From the NCBI GenBank assembly GCA_030146295.1, contig JASLCD010000010.1:1-25437 (forward strand): 25,437 bases of DNA, given 5' to 3'. Origin of the DNA: Chryseobacterium sp. (lineage in GTDB: Bacteria; Bacteroidota; Bacteroidia; Flavobacteriales; Weeksellaceae). Positions 6,645-13,184 of the stretch are shown here, piece by piece; the first letter of the stretch is position 1, and each line of letters begins with the position of its first letter. The translations under genes and the position numbers were made by a program. Under the pieces are notes generated by a model that saw nothing but the letters and a program-made list of their open reading frames with translations, had not been told where the DNA came from and did not search any database.

Positions 6645-8273
6645 TCAAAAAATATAATCAGTGCTTAAAAAATTAGAATCATGCTCTCTGACGATGGTAT
6701 TGAGTAATTCTTTGTTGGATTCTGTCAGCTTTGCAGCTACCAGAGACCGGATAGAGAATGAACGAAGTGCATCAAAAACAGAAAGAGTTCCTTCCGCACT
6801 GTCTTTTCTACCCGTAAAAGGAAAGACATCAGGACCGCGTTGTGCCTGGCAGTTGATATTCACACGGCTTACAAGATTCACAAAAGGATCAATCAGCCTT
6901 GCTACTTCCTGCGGATCTTCACTGAAAATACTGACCTGCATCCCATGGGAAGCATTTACCTGATATTCTATAGGTTCTTCTATATCTTCAAACGGAACAA
7001 CAGGAATCACCGGACCAAACTGTTCCTCATGATAAAGCTTCATATCACTGTTTACCGGATATACTACTGCCGGGAAGACAAAAGATTCATCTGTATAACC
7101 TCCGTCTTTATTCAACACTGCAGCTCCTTTCTGTAAAGCATCAGCAATACATTCCTTCAGATAAGGAGGTTTGTTAACCTCCGGAAGCGGGGTTACTTTT
7201 ACATCTTTTTCCCACGGCAACCCAGCTTTCAGGGCAGAAACCGCTTCACTGAGTTTTTCTGTAAAGGCTAAAGCAATCTCTTTTTGAACAAATATCAGTT
7301 TCAGTGCTGTACATCGTTGTCCGTTGAAAGAAAGTGCTCCTAAAATACATTCGCTCACTGCTACATCCAGGTTAGCATTTTTGGTCACGATGGCAGCATT
7401 TTTGGCATCTAAACTCAGAATAGCTCTTAAACGATTCACTTTTGGATGCAGTTTTTTCAATCCGTTAGCCACTTTACTTGAACCAATGAAGGCCAGTACG
7501 TTCACTTTTCCACTTTCCATGATGGGAGTGATAATTTCTGATCCTTTTCCATATAATGTATTCACTGTTCCTTTCGGGAAGGCCTCTTTAAAGGCATTTA
7601 ATAAAGGATAATGAGCCAGCACACCGTGTTTCGGGAGCTTAAACAGGATGGTATTTCCCATAATCAAAGCAGGAATCAGCGTTGTAAAGATTTCATTCAG
7701 AGGATAATTGAATGGTCCCATACTTAAAACTACTCCAAGCGGAGCTCTTCTGATCTGGGCGATGGTGCCCTCTGCCTGCTGAAAACGGGAAGATTCTCTG
7801 TCCAGATCCTTCAGGGCATCAATGGTTTGGTTAATATAATCTACAGTACGGTCAAATTCTTTGGTAGAATCAGCCAGTGTTTTTCCAATTTCCCACATCA
7901 GCAGTTTAATGATCAGATCTCTTTGCTGAATCATCAGGTAAACGAATTTCTGCATGCATTTGATACGTCCTTCTACAGACATGGTAGGCCATTCGCCCAG
8001 ACCGTTATCGTAAGCTTTTACGCAGGCTTCAAGAACTTCCATAGCCTCGTTCGGGCCAATATTCGGGATGCTTCCCAAAAGTTTTCTTTCTAATCCGTTT
8101 TCTGTAGGAATGCACACCGGAGAATAGATTTCTGTGACATCTCCTGCCCACTCTACCAGTTCGCCATCTAAAAGATATGTTCTCTGGTGAATGACCGGAA
8201 CTTTATATTCTTCCGGAATTTCGTTTTCATTCTTAAAAATGTGATGGAATGATGCTTTATTTTCTGAACTCAT
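6645..8273 (-). CDS. gapN: GapN-like NADP-dependent glyceraldehyde-3-phosphate dehydrogenase (aldehyde dehydrogenase family)
   Basis: A 542-residue member of the aldehyde dehydrogenase superfamily that best fits the non-phosphorylating GAPDH (GapN) group, which oxidises glyceraldehyde 3-phosphate to 3-phosphoglycerate with NADP+. The cofactor and core motifs are GPFNYPLNE (186-194), FIGSSKVANG, the catalytic FNGQRCTALK with Cys321, EEQFGPVIPV and the GapN-like RGPDVFPFTGRKDS. The usual general-base motif LELGGK is LSLDAK here, so Ser287 stands exactly 34 residues before the cysteine where glutamate is normal. I recall Bacteroidetes relatives with a similar LDAKN motif, so this may be a subfamily trait. 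It is a single-gene unit with its own terminator. The substrate assignment is less certain than the superfamily. Confidence 0.85.
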   Translation of the reverse strand: MSSENKASFHHIFKNENEIPEEYKVPVIHQRTYLLDGELVEWAGDVTEIYSPVCIPTENGLERKLLGSIPNIGPNEAMEVLEACVKAYDNGLGEWPTMSVEGRIKCMQKFVYLMIQQRDLIIKLLMWEIGKTLADSTKEFDRTVDYINQTIDALKDLDRESSRFQQAEGTIAQIRRAPLGVVLSMGPFNYPLNEIFTTLIPALIMGNTILFKLPKHGVLAHYPLLNAFKEAFPKGTVNTLYGKGSEIITPIMESGKVNVLAFIGSSKVANGLKKLHPKVNRLRAILSLDAKNAAIVTKNANLDVAVSECILGALSFNGQRCTALKLIFVQKEIALAFTEKLSEAVSALKAGLPWEKDVKVTPLPEVNKPPYLKECIADALQKGAAVLNKDGGYTDESFVFPAVVYPVNSDMKLYHEEQFGPVIPVVPFEDIEEPIEYQVNASHGMQVSIFSEDPQEVARLIDPFVNLVSRVNINCQAQRGPDVFPFTGRKDSAEGTLSVFDALRSFSIRSLVAAKLTESNKELLNTIVREHDSNFLSTDYIF

Positions 8274-8448
8274 AAATCTTTCTATTTTTTTATGTGATAA
8301 GATTCTTCTTTTATAAGAAGGTTATGATAACATAAAGGTAGAAGTAAAATGTTTTGAAAAAAACAATCTGACAATAGATTTGATCTATTTGAATTAAAAT
8401 TAATCTCAGCTCCTAAAAAAAGAATAATTTAGCTTAAAAATAAATTTC

Positions 8449-9018
8449 ATGTTTTCAAAATTAGTTTTCAGTACACTATTATTTTTCTCTGCAGTGGGGT
8501 TTGCACAAAAATCTAAAGCAATCAATACGGTTTTAATGGGAGGAAAAGAAGTGCATACCTATGCAAAATTGCCGGCACTGAACAAGCCAGCGCCTAAGTT
8601 TACCCTTACAGATATGAATATGAATGATCAGACGCTGGAGTCTTACAAAGGGAAGAATGTGATTTTAAATATCTTTCCCAGCGTAGACACGGGAGTTTGT
8701 TCTGCTTCTGTACATCATTTCAACGAGGAGGCAGCCAACCTTCCCAATACAGTAGTACTTTGTATTTCCAAAGATCTGCCGTTCGCACAGAAAAGATTCT
8801 GTGGTGCTGAAGGGATCAAAAATGTAGTAATGCTTTCTGATTTCCGTTCAGATTTTGGATGGAACTATGGAGTGGAGCTTGTAGATTCTGCAATGAAGGG
8901 TCTTCTGAGCAGAGCGGTTGTGGTGATAGATCCTTCAGGAAAGATCATCTATGAAGAGCAGGTGCCAGATATCTCTCACGAACCGAATTATGAAGCGGCT
9001 ATTGCAGCTGTAAAATAA
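8449..9018 (+). CDS. tpx: Exported thiol peroxidase (Tpx, atypical 2-Cys peroxiredoxin)
   Basis: A 189-residue peroxiredoxin of the Tpx family that reduces hydroperoxides with thioredoxin-like donors. The peroxidatic Cys84 is in DTGVCSASV and the resolving Cys118 in KRFCGAEG, 34 residues apart as in E. coli Tpx (Cys61/Cys95). A third cysteine, Cys105, lies between them. Ordinary Tpx has about 165 residues and is cytoplasmic. This protein starts with a signal peptide (MFSKLVFSTLLFFSAVGFAQ), so it is probably periplasmic and would need an exported reductant. The gene stands alone, divergent from the gapN-like gene across 175 bp, and ends at a very long hairpin. Confidence 0.93.
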   Translation: MFSKLVFSTLLFFSAVGFAQKSKAINTVLMGGKEVHTYAKLPALNKPAPKFTLTDMNMNDQTLESYKGKNVILNIFPSVDTGVCSASVHHFNEEAANLPNTVVLCISKDLPFAQKRFCGAEGIKNVVMLSDFRSDFGWNYGVELVDSAMKGLLSRAVVVIDPSGKIIYEEQVPDISHEPNYEAAIAAVK

Positions 9019-9030
9019 GACGTATTTATT

Positions 9031-9085
9031 TTGATATACTATAGACTCCGGCGATCTTCGATCGCCGGAGTCTATAGTATATCAA
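9031..9085. terminator. Very long perfect hairpin terminator (26-bp stem, 3-nt loop)
   Basis: Positions 9031-9056 and 9060-9085 are perfectly complementary over 26 bp with loop TTC. A GC-rich core (CTCCGGCGATC) is extended by an AT-rich base. A run of seven T follows at 9088-9094 on the plus strand. It lies between the convergent tpx and 9144-9599 genes and would serve at least the plus strand. Confidence 0.88.
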
Positions 9086-9143
9086 CCTTTTTTTCTTAAT
9101 TGTAAAATACAAGAATCAAAAAAATTCTGGCAGTCATTATTCT

Positions 9144-9599
9144 TTAATCTCCGTCTCCGTCAATATAATTAAACTCTTTTGTTGAAAAATGCAGGAACAA
9201 TAAAGTGAGCAAATCATCAACAGAATCATTCACTTCTACATGAAAGACAGGTTCTTTAAATCTTCTTTTTTCTTCGCTGATCTCAATTAATACATTCACT
9301 TTTTCTATCAGCTGCCGGATCTCTTTTAATTTAAAATAATAGATCCTAACTCCCTGCCCTGACTTAATAATTCTTTCTTTGCCCAGATCGGTAAAGTAAA
9401 CCACTGTATGATCATCAAAAAGCTCTATGTCATTCTTTAAAAAGCCTACATTCTTAATAGTATATTTTTTGGAATTTAAAACTATATATTCTTCATATTG
9501 AAACAATTTACGGGTCCCCGTTATCCTTCCGATTTCATGCTGAATGTCTGATACCAAAACCATGTCTTTTTTTTGATAATGTGCGGTATATTTTTTCAA
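9144..9599 (-). CDS. Hypothetical protein, 151 residues
   Basis: I do not recognise this family. The protein has no signal peptide or membrane segment. It is rich in beta-strand-like stretches (EEYIVLNSKKYTIKNVGF, HTVVYFTDLG, VRIYYFKLKE) and then helical, ending in a short acidic tail (IDGDGD). The pattern of short strands with a K/Y/I-rich surface suggests a small cytoplasmic beta-rich domain. It lies 13 bp downstream of the Cys-motif/plug protein gene at 9613-10188 on the same strand, so it is probably the last gene of that transcript and may work with those proteins. Confidence 0.72.
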   Translation of the reverse strand: MKKYTAHYQKKDMVLVSDIQHEIGRITGTRKLFQYEEYIVLNSKKYTIKNVGFLKNDIELFDDHTVVYFTDLGKERIIKSGQGVRIYYFKLKEIRQLIEKVNVLIEISEEKRRFKEPVFHVEVNDSVDDLLTLLFLHFSTKEFNYIDGDGD

Positions 9600-9612
9600 A
9601 ACGATCTGTATC

Positions 9613-10188
9613 TTATTTCTTCTTTTTAGATGTTAAAATAACAACCTTGTTCTTGGCTTTTTCACCGTACTTTTTTAGTAGTTCCGGATCTCTGATAATT
9701 TGGGTACTCTCTATTGTTTTGAAATCAAAATTCAAAGCTCTGTATTCCTTGAAAGTCATTTCTTTATTGTCCAGAATAATTAAAAAATCTTCATCATCTG
9801 AAGAAACCCTTCCTACTTTTATACTGATTACCTTCTTTATGGTATCTTGTTTTGTGGATGGAGCGGTAAAACCACTTGAAACTTCAGTAGGGCTGTTGGT
9901 CTCTTTAGGTTTTATTTCCTGTGCATTGATAGCAGATAAACTGCCACCAGCAATAAATAAACCGGCAGCCCATTTACCTGCTATTGAAAAATTCAGATTT
10001 CTGTTCAGCTGATCTTCCCGGAATCGTCCACATATTTTTTGATCAAAATTAAAATTACCGATCTCTTCATCAGAAAAGCCAGTAAAATCATAGACAGATT
10101 TAGAGCAAACAGAACAAAATCTCCCTTTTTCGTCAGGACTCATCTGCTCCCAGTTTTCGTGACAGGGCTTGGGAATCGTTAATTTCAT
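9613..10188 (-). CDS. Cys-motif / membrane / TonB-plug-like tail protein (second paralogue)
   Basis: A 191-residue protein with three parts. The N-terminal 35 residues carry IPKPCHENW and GRFCSVC, so Cys9, His10, Cys25 and Cys28 could form a zinc or metal site; Cys53 is also kept in the paralogue. One hydrophobic segment (about residues 69-88, ending INAQ like a signal cleavage region) follows. The C-terminus ends in KKYGEKAKNKVVILTSKKK, matching the end of SusC-type TonB plug domains (YGxxAxxGVVxITTK). It resembles the upstream paralogue at 10216-10941 but has lost most of the plug body. The topology suggests an inner-membrane protein with a cytoplasmic Cys-rich head and a periplasmic tail. 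The function is unknown. Confidence 0.82.
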   Translation of the reverse strand: MKLTIPKPCHENWEQMSPDEKGRFCSVCSKSVYDFTGFSDEEIGNFNFDQKICGRFREDQLNRNLNFSIAGKWAAGLFIAGGSLSAINAQEIKPKETNSPTEVSSGFTAPSTKQDTIKKVISIKVGRVSSDDEDFLIILDNKEMTFKEYRALNFDFKTIESTQIIRDPELLKKYGEKAKNKVVILTSKKKK

Positions 10189-10215
10189 GGTTATCTATTT
10201 TATCCTCTAAGATAG

Positions 10216-10941
10216 TTAAATCTTTCTTTTCTTTTTAGTAGTAATCACAACTACTCCATCCTTGGCCTTTTCACCGTATTTTGCAGATGCAGAAGCTCCC
10301 TTCAGAACGTTCATTGTTTTTATCAGATTAGGATCCAGAGTTTTTACTTTTTCATAATCACTGATTTTTCCATCTATAATATACAATGGATTATAGGGTT
10401 TCGCTTTGCTTGAAGGTATACCGCCCATACGTACTGCACTTATACTTTGCAGTACATTGGGTGATACCTGTGTAGTCAATAATTGTGATAAATTGGAAGC
10501 GGATGTTTTACTTTCCTTTTCTTTGCAGGCAATAGCATCAGCAGATACTACAGAAACTGATCCGAGTAATTTCCTGTCTTTATGAATCCCAAATTGAGTA
10601 AGGGTAATTTCCTTGAGGTCTTCAGTTTTTAAAGTATCACCACCTATCTTTTGCTGTGCATTCACACTTACAACACCTCCCGTTGTCAGTATAAAACCCA
10701 CAGCAAATTTCACAAAAAGAGCATTGATATAAGAATAATGCAGATCCCTGTTGAGCTGTGAAGGAAGAAAACTACCGCAGATCTCCTCCGTTGCTTTTGC
10801 AAAAACATCTATAATCTCATCATCAGGAGCTTTTCTGAAATCTCTCACCGTTTTGGAGCAGACCGCACAAAATCTTCCTTTCTCATCAGGTGTCATCGCG
10901 TTCCAGTTTTCATGACAGGGTTTGGGTATGGTTATTTTCAT
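10216..10941 (-). CDS. Cys-motif / membrane / TonB-dependent receptor plug domain protein (first paralogue)
   Basis: A 241-residue protein starting with the same head as its neighbour: IPKPCHENW (Cys9, His10), GRFCAVC (Cys25, Cys28) and a later Cys55. A hydrophobic segment at about 71-93 follows. The C-terminal half looks like an isolated SusC/RagA plug domain: NLSQLLTTQVSPNV, NPLYIIDGKI, LDPNLIKTMNVLKGASASAKYGEKAKDGVVVITTKK. There is no beta-barrel after it, so it cannot be a receptor. Such orphan plug domains occur in Bacteroidetes, often on membrane or peptidase proteins, with unclear roles. It is the first gene of a three-gene minus-strand unit (27-bp and 13-bp gaps), reading away from the palindrome array. 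Confidence 0.85.
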   Translation of the reverse strand: MKITIPKPCHENWNAMTPDEKGRFCAVCSKTVRDFRKAPDDEIIDVFAKATEEICGSFLPSQLNRDLHYSYINALFVKFAVGFILTTGGVVSVNAQQKIGGDTLKTEDLKEITLTQFGIHKDRKLLGSVSVVSADAIACKEKESKTSASNLSQLLTTQVSPNVLQSISAVRMGGIPSSKAKPYNPLYIIDGKISDYEKVKTLDPNLIKTMNVLKGASASAKYGEKAKDGVVVITTKKKRKI

Positions 10942-11659
10942 AGGGTTCTTTTCTTATAAAGATGAGTTTATGGTAGAAAAGGTTGGAAAGAGTTTGGGAA
11001 TTTTCTAGCATTTCAAGTTTTGTTGAAAATCGCAAAGGTGTAAATTATGAAGCTGTATAAACTTTTACATTGGTAATTCAAACGTCTAATCTCCGTTTAG
11101 ATTATTATGGAATGAGAATGAAAGTTCATTTTCAAAACCTAATCAATAGCGTCGGGTTTAGCCCGATGTACACTATTTTAAGGAAAGAAGAAAGGCTTCA
11201 GCCAAAATTTAAGTTTTGGCTAAAGCCAACCATATTAACCGCGAAAAAAAACGGGCTAAAGCCCGTTCCTATTGATACTTAAACATTTTTATCTGCCAAT
11301 AGCATTTAAGATTCTGCCTGTTTAAAATTCCTACAGAGTGGTAATCAAAGTTTATTTTCAAAGCCTAATCAATAGCATCGGGCTAAAGCCCATTCCTATT
11401 GATACTTAAACATTTTTATCTGCCAATAACATTTAAGATTCTGTCTGTTTCAAATTCCTACAGAGTGGTAATCAAAGTTTATTTTCAAAGCCTAATCAAT
11501 AGCATCGGGCTTTAGCCCGATATAAAAACATAAATACCAAAGGCTTTAGCCAAAACTTAATTTTAAATTTCGGCTAAAGCCAATGATATTACGCACAAAA
11601 GAAAATGGGCTAAAGCCCATTCCTATTGATATTTAAACATTTTTATTTGCCAATAGCAT
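10942..11659. other. 718-bp gap: upstream region plus palindromic repeat array
   Basis: No gene is supported here. Positions 10942-11120 hold the upstream (promoter) region of the minus-strand gene at 10216-10941 and little else. Positions 11121-11659 are filled by a repeat array of three palindromic elements in directly repeated flanks, described separately. Apparent short reading frames in the array (for example from 11070) are repeat sequence and have no protein-like features. Confidence 0.85.
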
Positions 11660-11670
11660 TTAAGATTCTA
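11121..11670. repeat. Array of three palindromic (REP/MITE-like) elements with directly repeated flanks
   Basis: Three elements lie at 11142-11276, 11368-11403 and 11495-11630, each bounded by inverted 8-mers ATCAATAG and CTATTGAT. Elements 1 and 3 (135 and 136 bp) contain nested hairpins: a left palindrome TCGGG(C)TTTAGCCCGA, a central inverted repeat with GGCTTTAGCC/GGCTAAAGCC arms, and a right palindrome around GGGCTAAAGCCC. Element 2 (36 bp) has one palindrome only, as expected if the interior was lost by recombination between the left and right palindromes. Each element is preceded by AAAGTTYATTTTCAAARCCT and followed by a conserved stretch including TGCCAATARCATTTAAG. The last copy of that stretch runs into the stop codon of the gene at 11660-12421. 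Confidence 0.88.
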
Positions 11671-12421
11671 CCAACACCGCTCCATCCTTCAAAATCACAT
11701 ACTCCTGTCCTACTTCCTCCGAAATATTTTTCAAATCCTGATCATCAAAAACCTGAGGAATATAGCATTTCTCATGGGCAAACAATCCGTAATGGATAGG
11801 CACCAGCTTTTTGGCATGCAGAAGATGAGCTGCTGCAAAGGCTTCTTTCAGATTGAGGGAAGCAGGAACCGGGCTGTATTCTAAGCCGATAATCTCAAAG
11901 TTGACCACTACTCCGTTTACAGGTAAGAAAGCATAATCTATGTTTGGATTTTCTTTTCCGAGCTTCCAGAACTGATTGTGCCAGATGGTGTCTCCGCCAT
12001 GGAAGATTTTTGTTTCTCTATCATCTACAATCCATGATGACTGTATTTCTCCCACGCCATCCATAGCAAATACAGGTTTGAAGGTGATATTATTTTCTGT
12101 AAAAGTTTCATTAAGATCAAGAACAATGATCTCGACATCATCTATCAGTTTTTTCACTACAGATTCAAGTCCTGCGTAGACGATCAGTTTTCCGTCTTTC
12201 TTTAAACATTTCCGGATCACTCCTTTGTCAAAATGATCAAGATGCAAATGGGTAAACAGGATATAATCTGCCTGTAGATGGTCTGAGAATTCTAAAAGAT
12301 TCTCTACAGCGTCACCCAAAACGGGTTTGTAATAAGAGAAATCTTCTACAGCATCTATTAAGATGGTTTTGTGGTGAGACGTAAGGCGGATGCCTGCCCA
12401 GTTTAGTTTTTGTATTTCCAT
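11660..12421 (-). CDS. MBL-fold metallo-hydrolase (Lactamase_B_2/UlaG-like)
   Basis: A 253-residue cytoplasmic-type metallo-hydrolase without signal peptide. It shows THLHLDHFD (the HxHxDH metal motif), FHGGDTIWH and VPIHYGLFAH, the usual metal ligands of the fold. The N-terminus WAGIRLTSHHKTILIDAVED is typical of the PF12706 group, which contains phosphodiesterases and lactonases; the substrate is not predictable. It is unrelated in detail to the larger anchored paralogue at 487-1584. Its last codons and stop lie in the repeated flank of the palindrome array, so the array forms its 3' untranslated region and probably acts as its terminator. A 203-bp spacer separates it from the upstream Crp/Fnr gene. 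Confidence 0.88.
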   Translation of the reverse strand: MEIQKLNWAGIRLTSHHKTILIDAVEDFSYYKPVLGDAVENLLEFSDHLQADYILFTHLHLDHFDKGVIRKCLKKDGKLIVYAGLESVVKKLIDDVEIIVLDLNETFTENNITFKPVFAMDGVGEIQSSWIVDDRETKIFHGGDTIWHNQFWKLGKENPNIDYAFLPVNGVVVNFEIIGLEYSPVPASLNLKEAFAAAHLLHAKKLVPIHYGLFAHEKCYIPQVFDDQDLKNISEEVGQEYVILKDGAVLVES

Positions 12422-12489
12422 ATTCTTTTTTCAGCAAAGGAAAAGACTTACGGAAGGCAGGGCAATAAACAAAAGATAATTAATGCCTG

Positions 12490-12615
12490 TGTGTGGAAAT
12501 TAAAACGCGACGAGCACTAAGAATTTAATGATGAATCATATTTTTTCGGTCGCAAGGACATTTCACTCAGCAACGAATATAGCCATTGCTAAGCGATAGC
12601 ACCTTTGCGAAAGTA
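12490..12615. repeat. Possible degenerate intergenic repeat with GCAAGG/CCTTTGC ends
   Basis: The spacer between the Crp/Fnr gene and the metallo-hydrolase gene contains an imperfect inverted pair CGCAAGG (12551-12557) and CCTTTGCG (12602-12609), with a small hairpin GCTA/TAGC (12588-12600) inside and ACGCGACGAGC upstream. I recall similar CGCAAAG-rich intergenic sequences in related Bacteroidetes genomes. Only one copy is in the window, so its repeat status is inference. It may also end the Crp/Fnr transcript. Confidence 0.4.
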
Positions 12616-12624
12616 AAAATAAAA

Positions 12625-13167
12625 CTAGTGAATACGCTTTCTGATTCTGCTTAAAGAGATAGGTGTAACCCCGATATAAGAGGCAAGATATTTTAAAGGA
12701 ATATTCTGGATGTAATGAGGCTTGTTCTTCAGCAAATATTCATACAAATCCTGAGGTGTATTTTTCAACAAGAGCATTTCCCTTTTCATAGCAGCATTGA
12801 GCTTTCTGCTCAGATAATAATTCTGAACAAAACGGCAGTGCGGGTTAACAGCAAACATTTCTTTCACCTCATCAAGAGTAATTTCCCATGCCAGCCCATT
12901 GCTGATGGACTCGTAGACTCCTTCAGATTCTTTTTCGTCAACGGTAAAAATATCTCCGGGAAAGTAAAATTCTGCACAGATTTCAGTATCGATATCGGAT
13001 GTGCTGTTGATGTAATATTTACGAACTAGCCCATCTTCTACAAGATAGGCTTTATGGTTCGTAAACAGAGTTTTCTTTGAAAATTCAACCTCAGCAAACT
13101 TCTCCCATACAGGATCACAATCCTCTACATTGAGATGTGAAAACAGTTTTTTGTTAATCGTTGCCAA
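12625..13167 (-). CDS. Crp/Fnr family transcriptional regulator
   Basis: A 180-residue regulator with an N-terminal cyclic-nucleotide-binding-type beta-barrel (about residues 20-110; KAYLVEDGLVRKYY, EFYFPGDIFTV), a dimerisation helix, and a C-terminal helix-turn-helix IPLKYLASYIGVTPISLSRIRKRI at about 156-179. This arrangement is common among short Bacteroidetes Crp/Fnr proteins. There are too few conserved ligand residues to predict cAMP binding, and no FNR-type cysteine cluster. It begins 17 bp after the hutU stop on the same strand with no terminator between, so it may be cotranscribed with hutU. Whether it regulates histidine degradation is unknown. Confidence 0.88.
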   Translation of the reverse strand: MATINKKLFSHLNVEDCDPVWEKFAEVEFSKKTLFTNHKAYLVEDGLVRKYYINSTSDIDTEICAEFYFPGDIFTVDEKESEGVYESISNGLAWEITLDEVKEMFAVNPHCRFVQNYYLSRKLNAAMKREMLLLKNTPQDLYEYLLKNKPHYIQNIPLKYLASYIGVTPISLSRIRKRIH

Positions 13168-13184
13168 TGTTGAATATATATTTT

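Noticed and set aside
11070..11282. 70-codon plus-strand frame in the repeat array
   Set aside because: The frame consists largely of palindromic repeat sequence, and neither composition nor start context suggests a gene.
11121..11670. Repeats with regular spacing, superficially CRISPR-like
   Set aside because: The repeated parts are long, the intervals are themselves repeats rather than unique spacers, and no cas genes are present. The structure is a palindromic element array.
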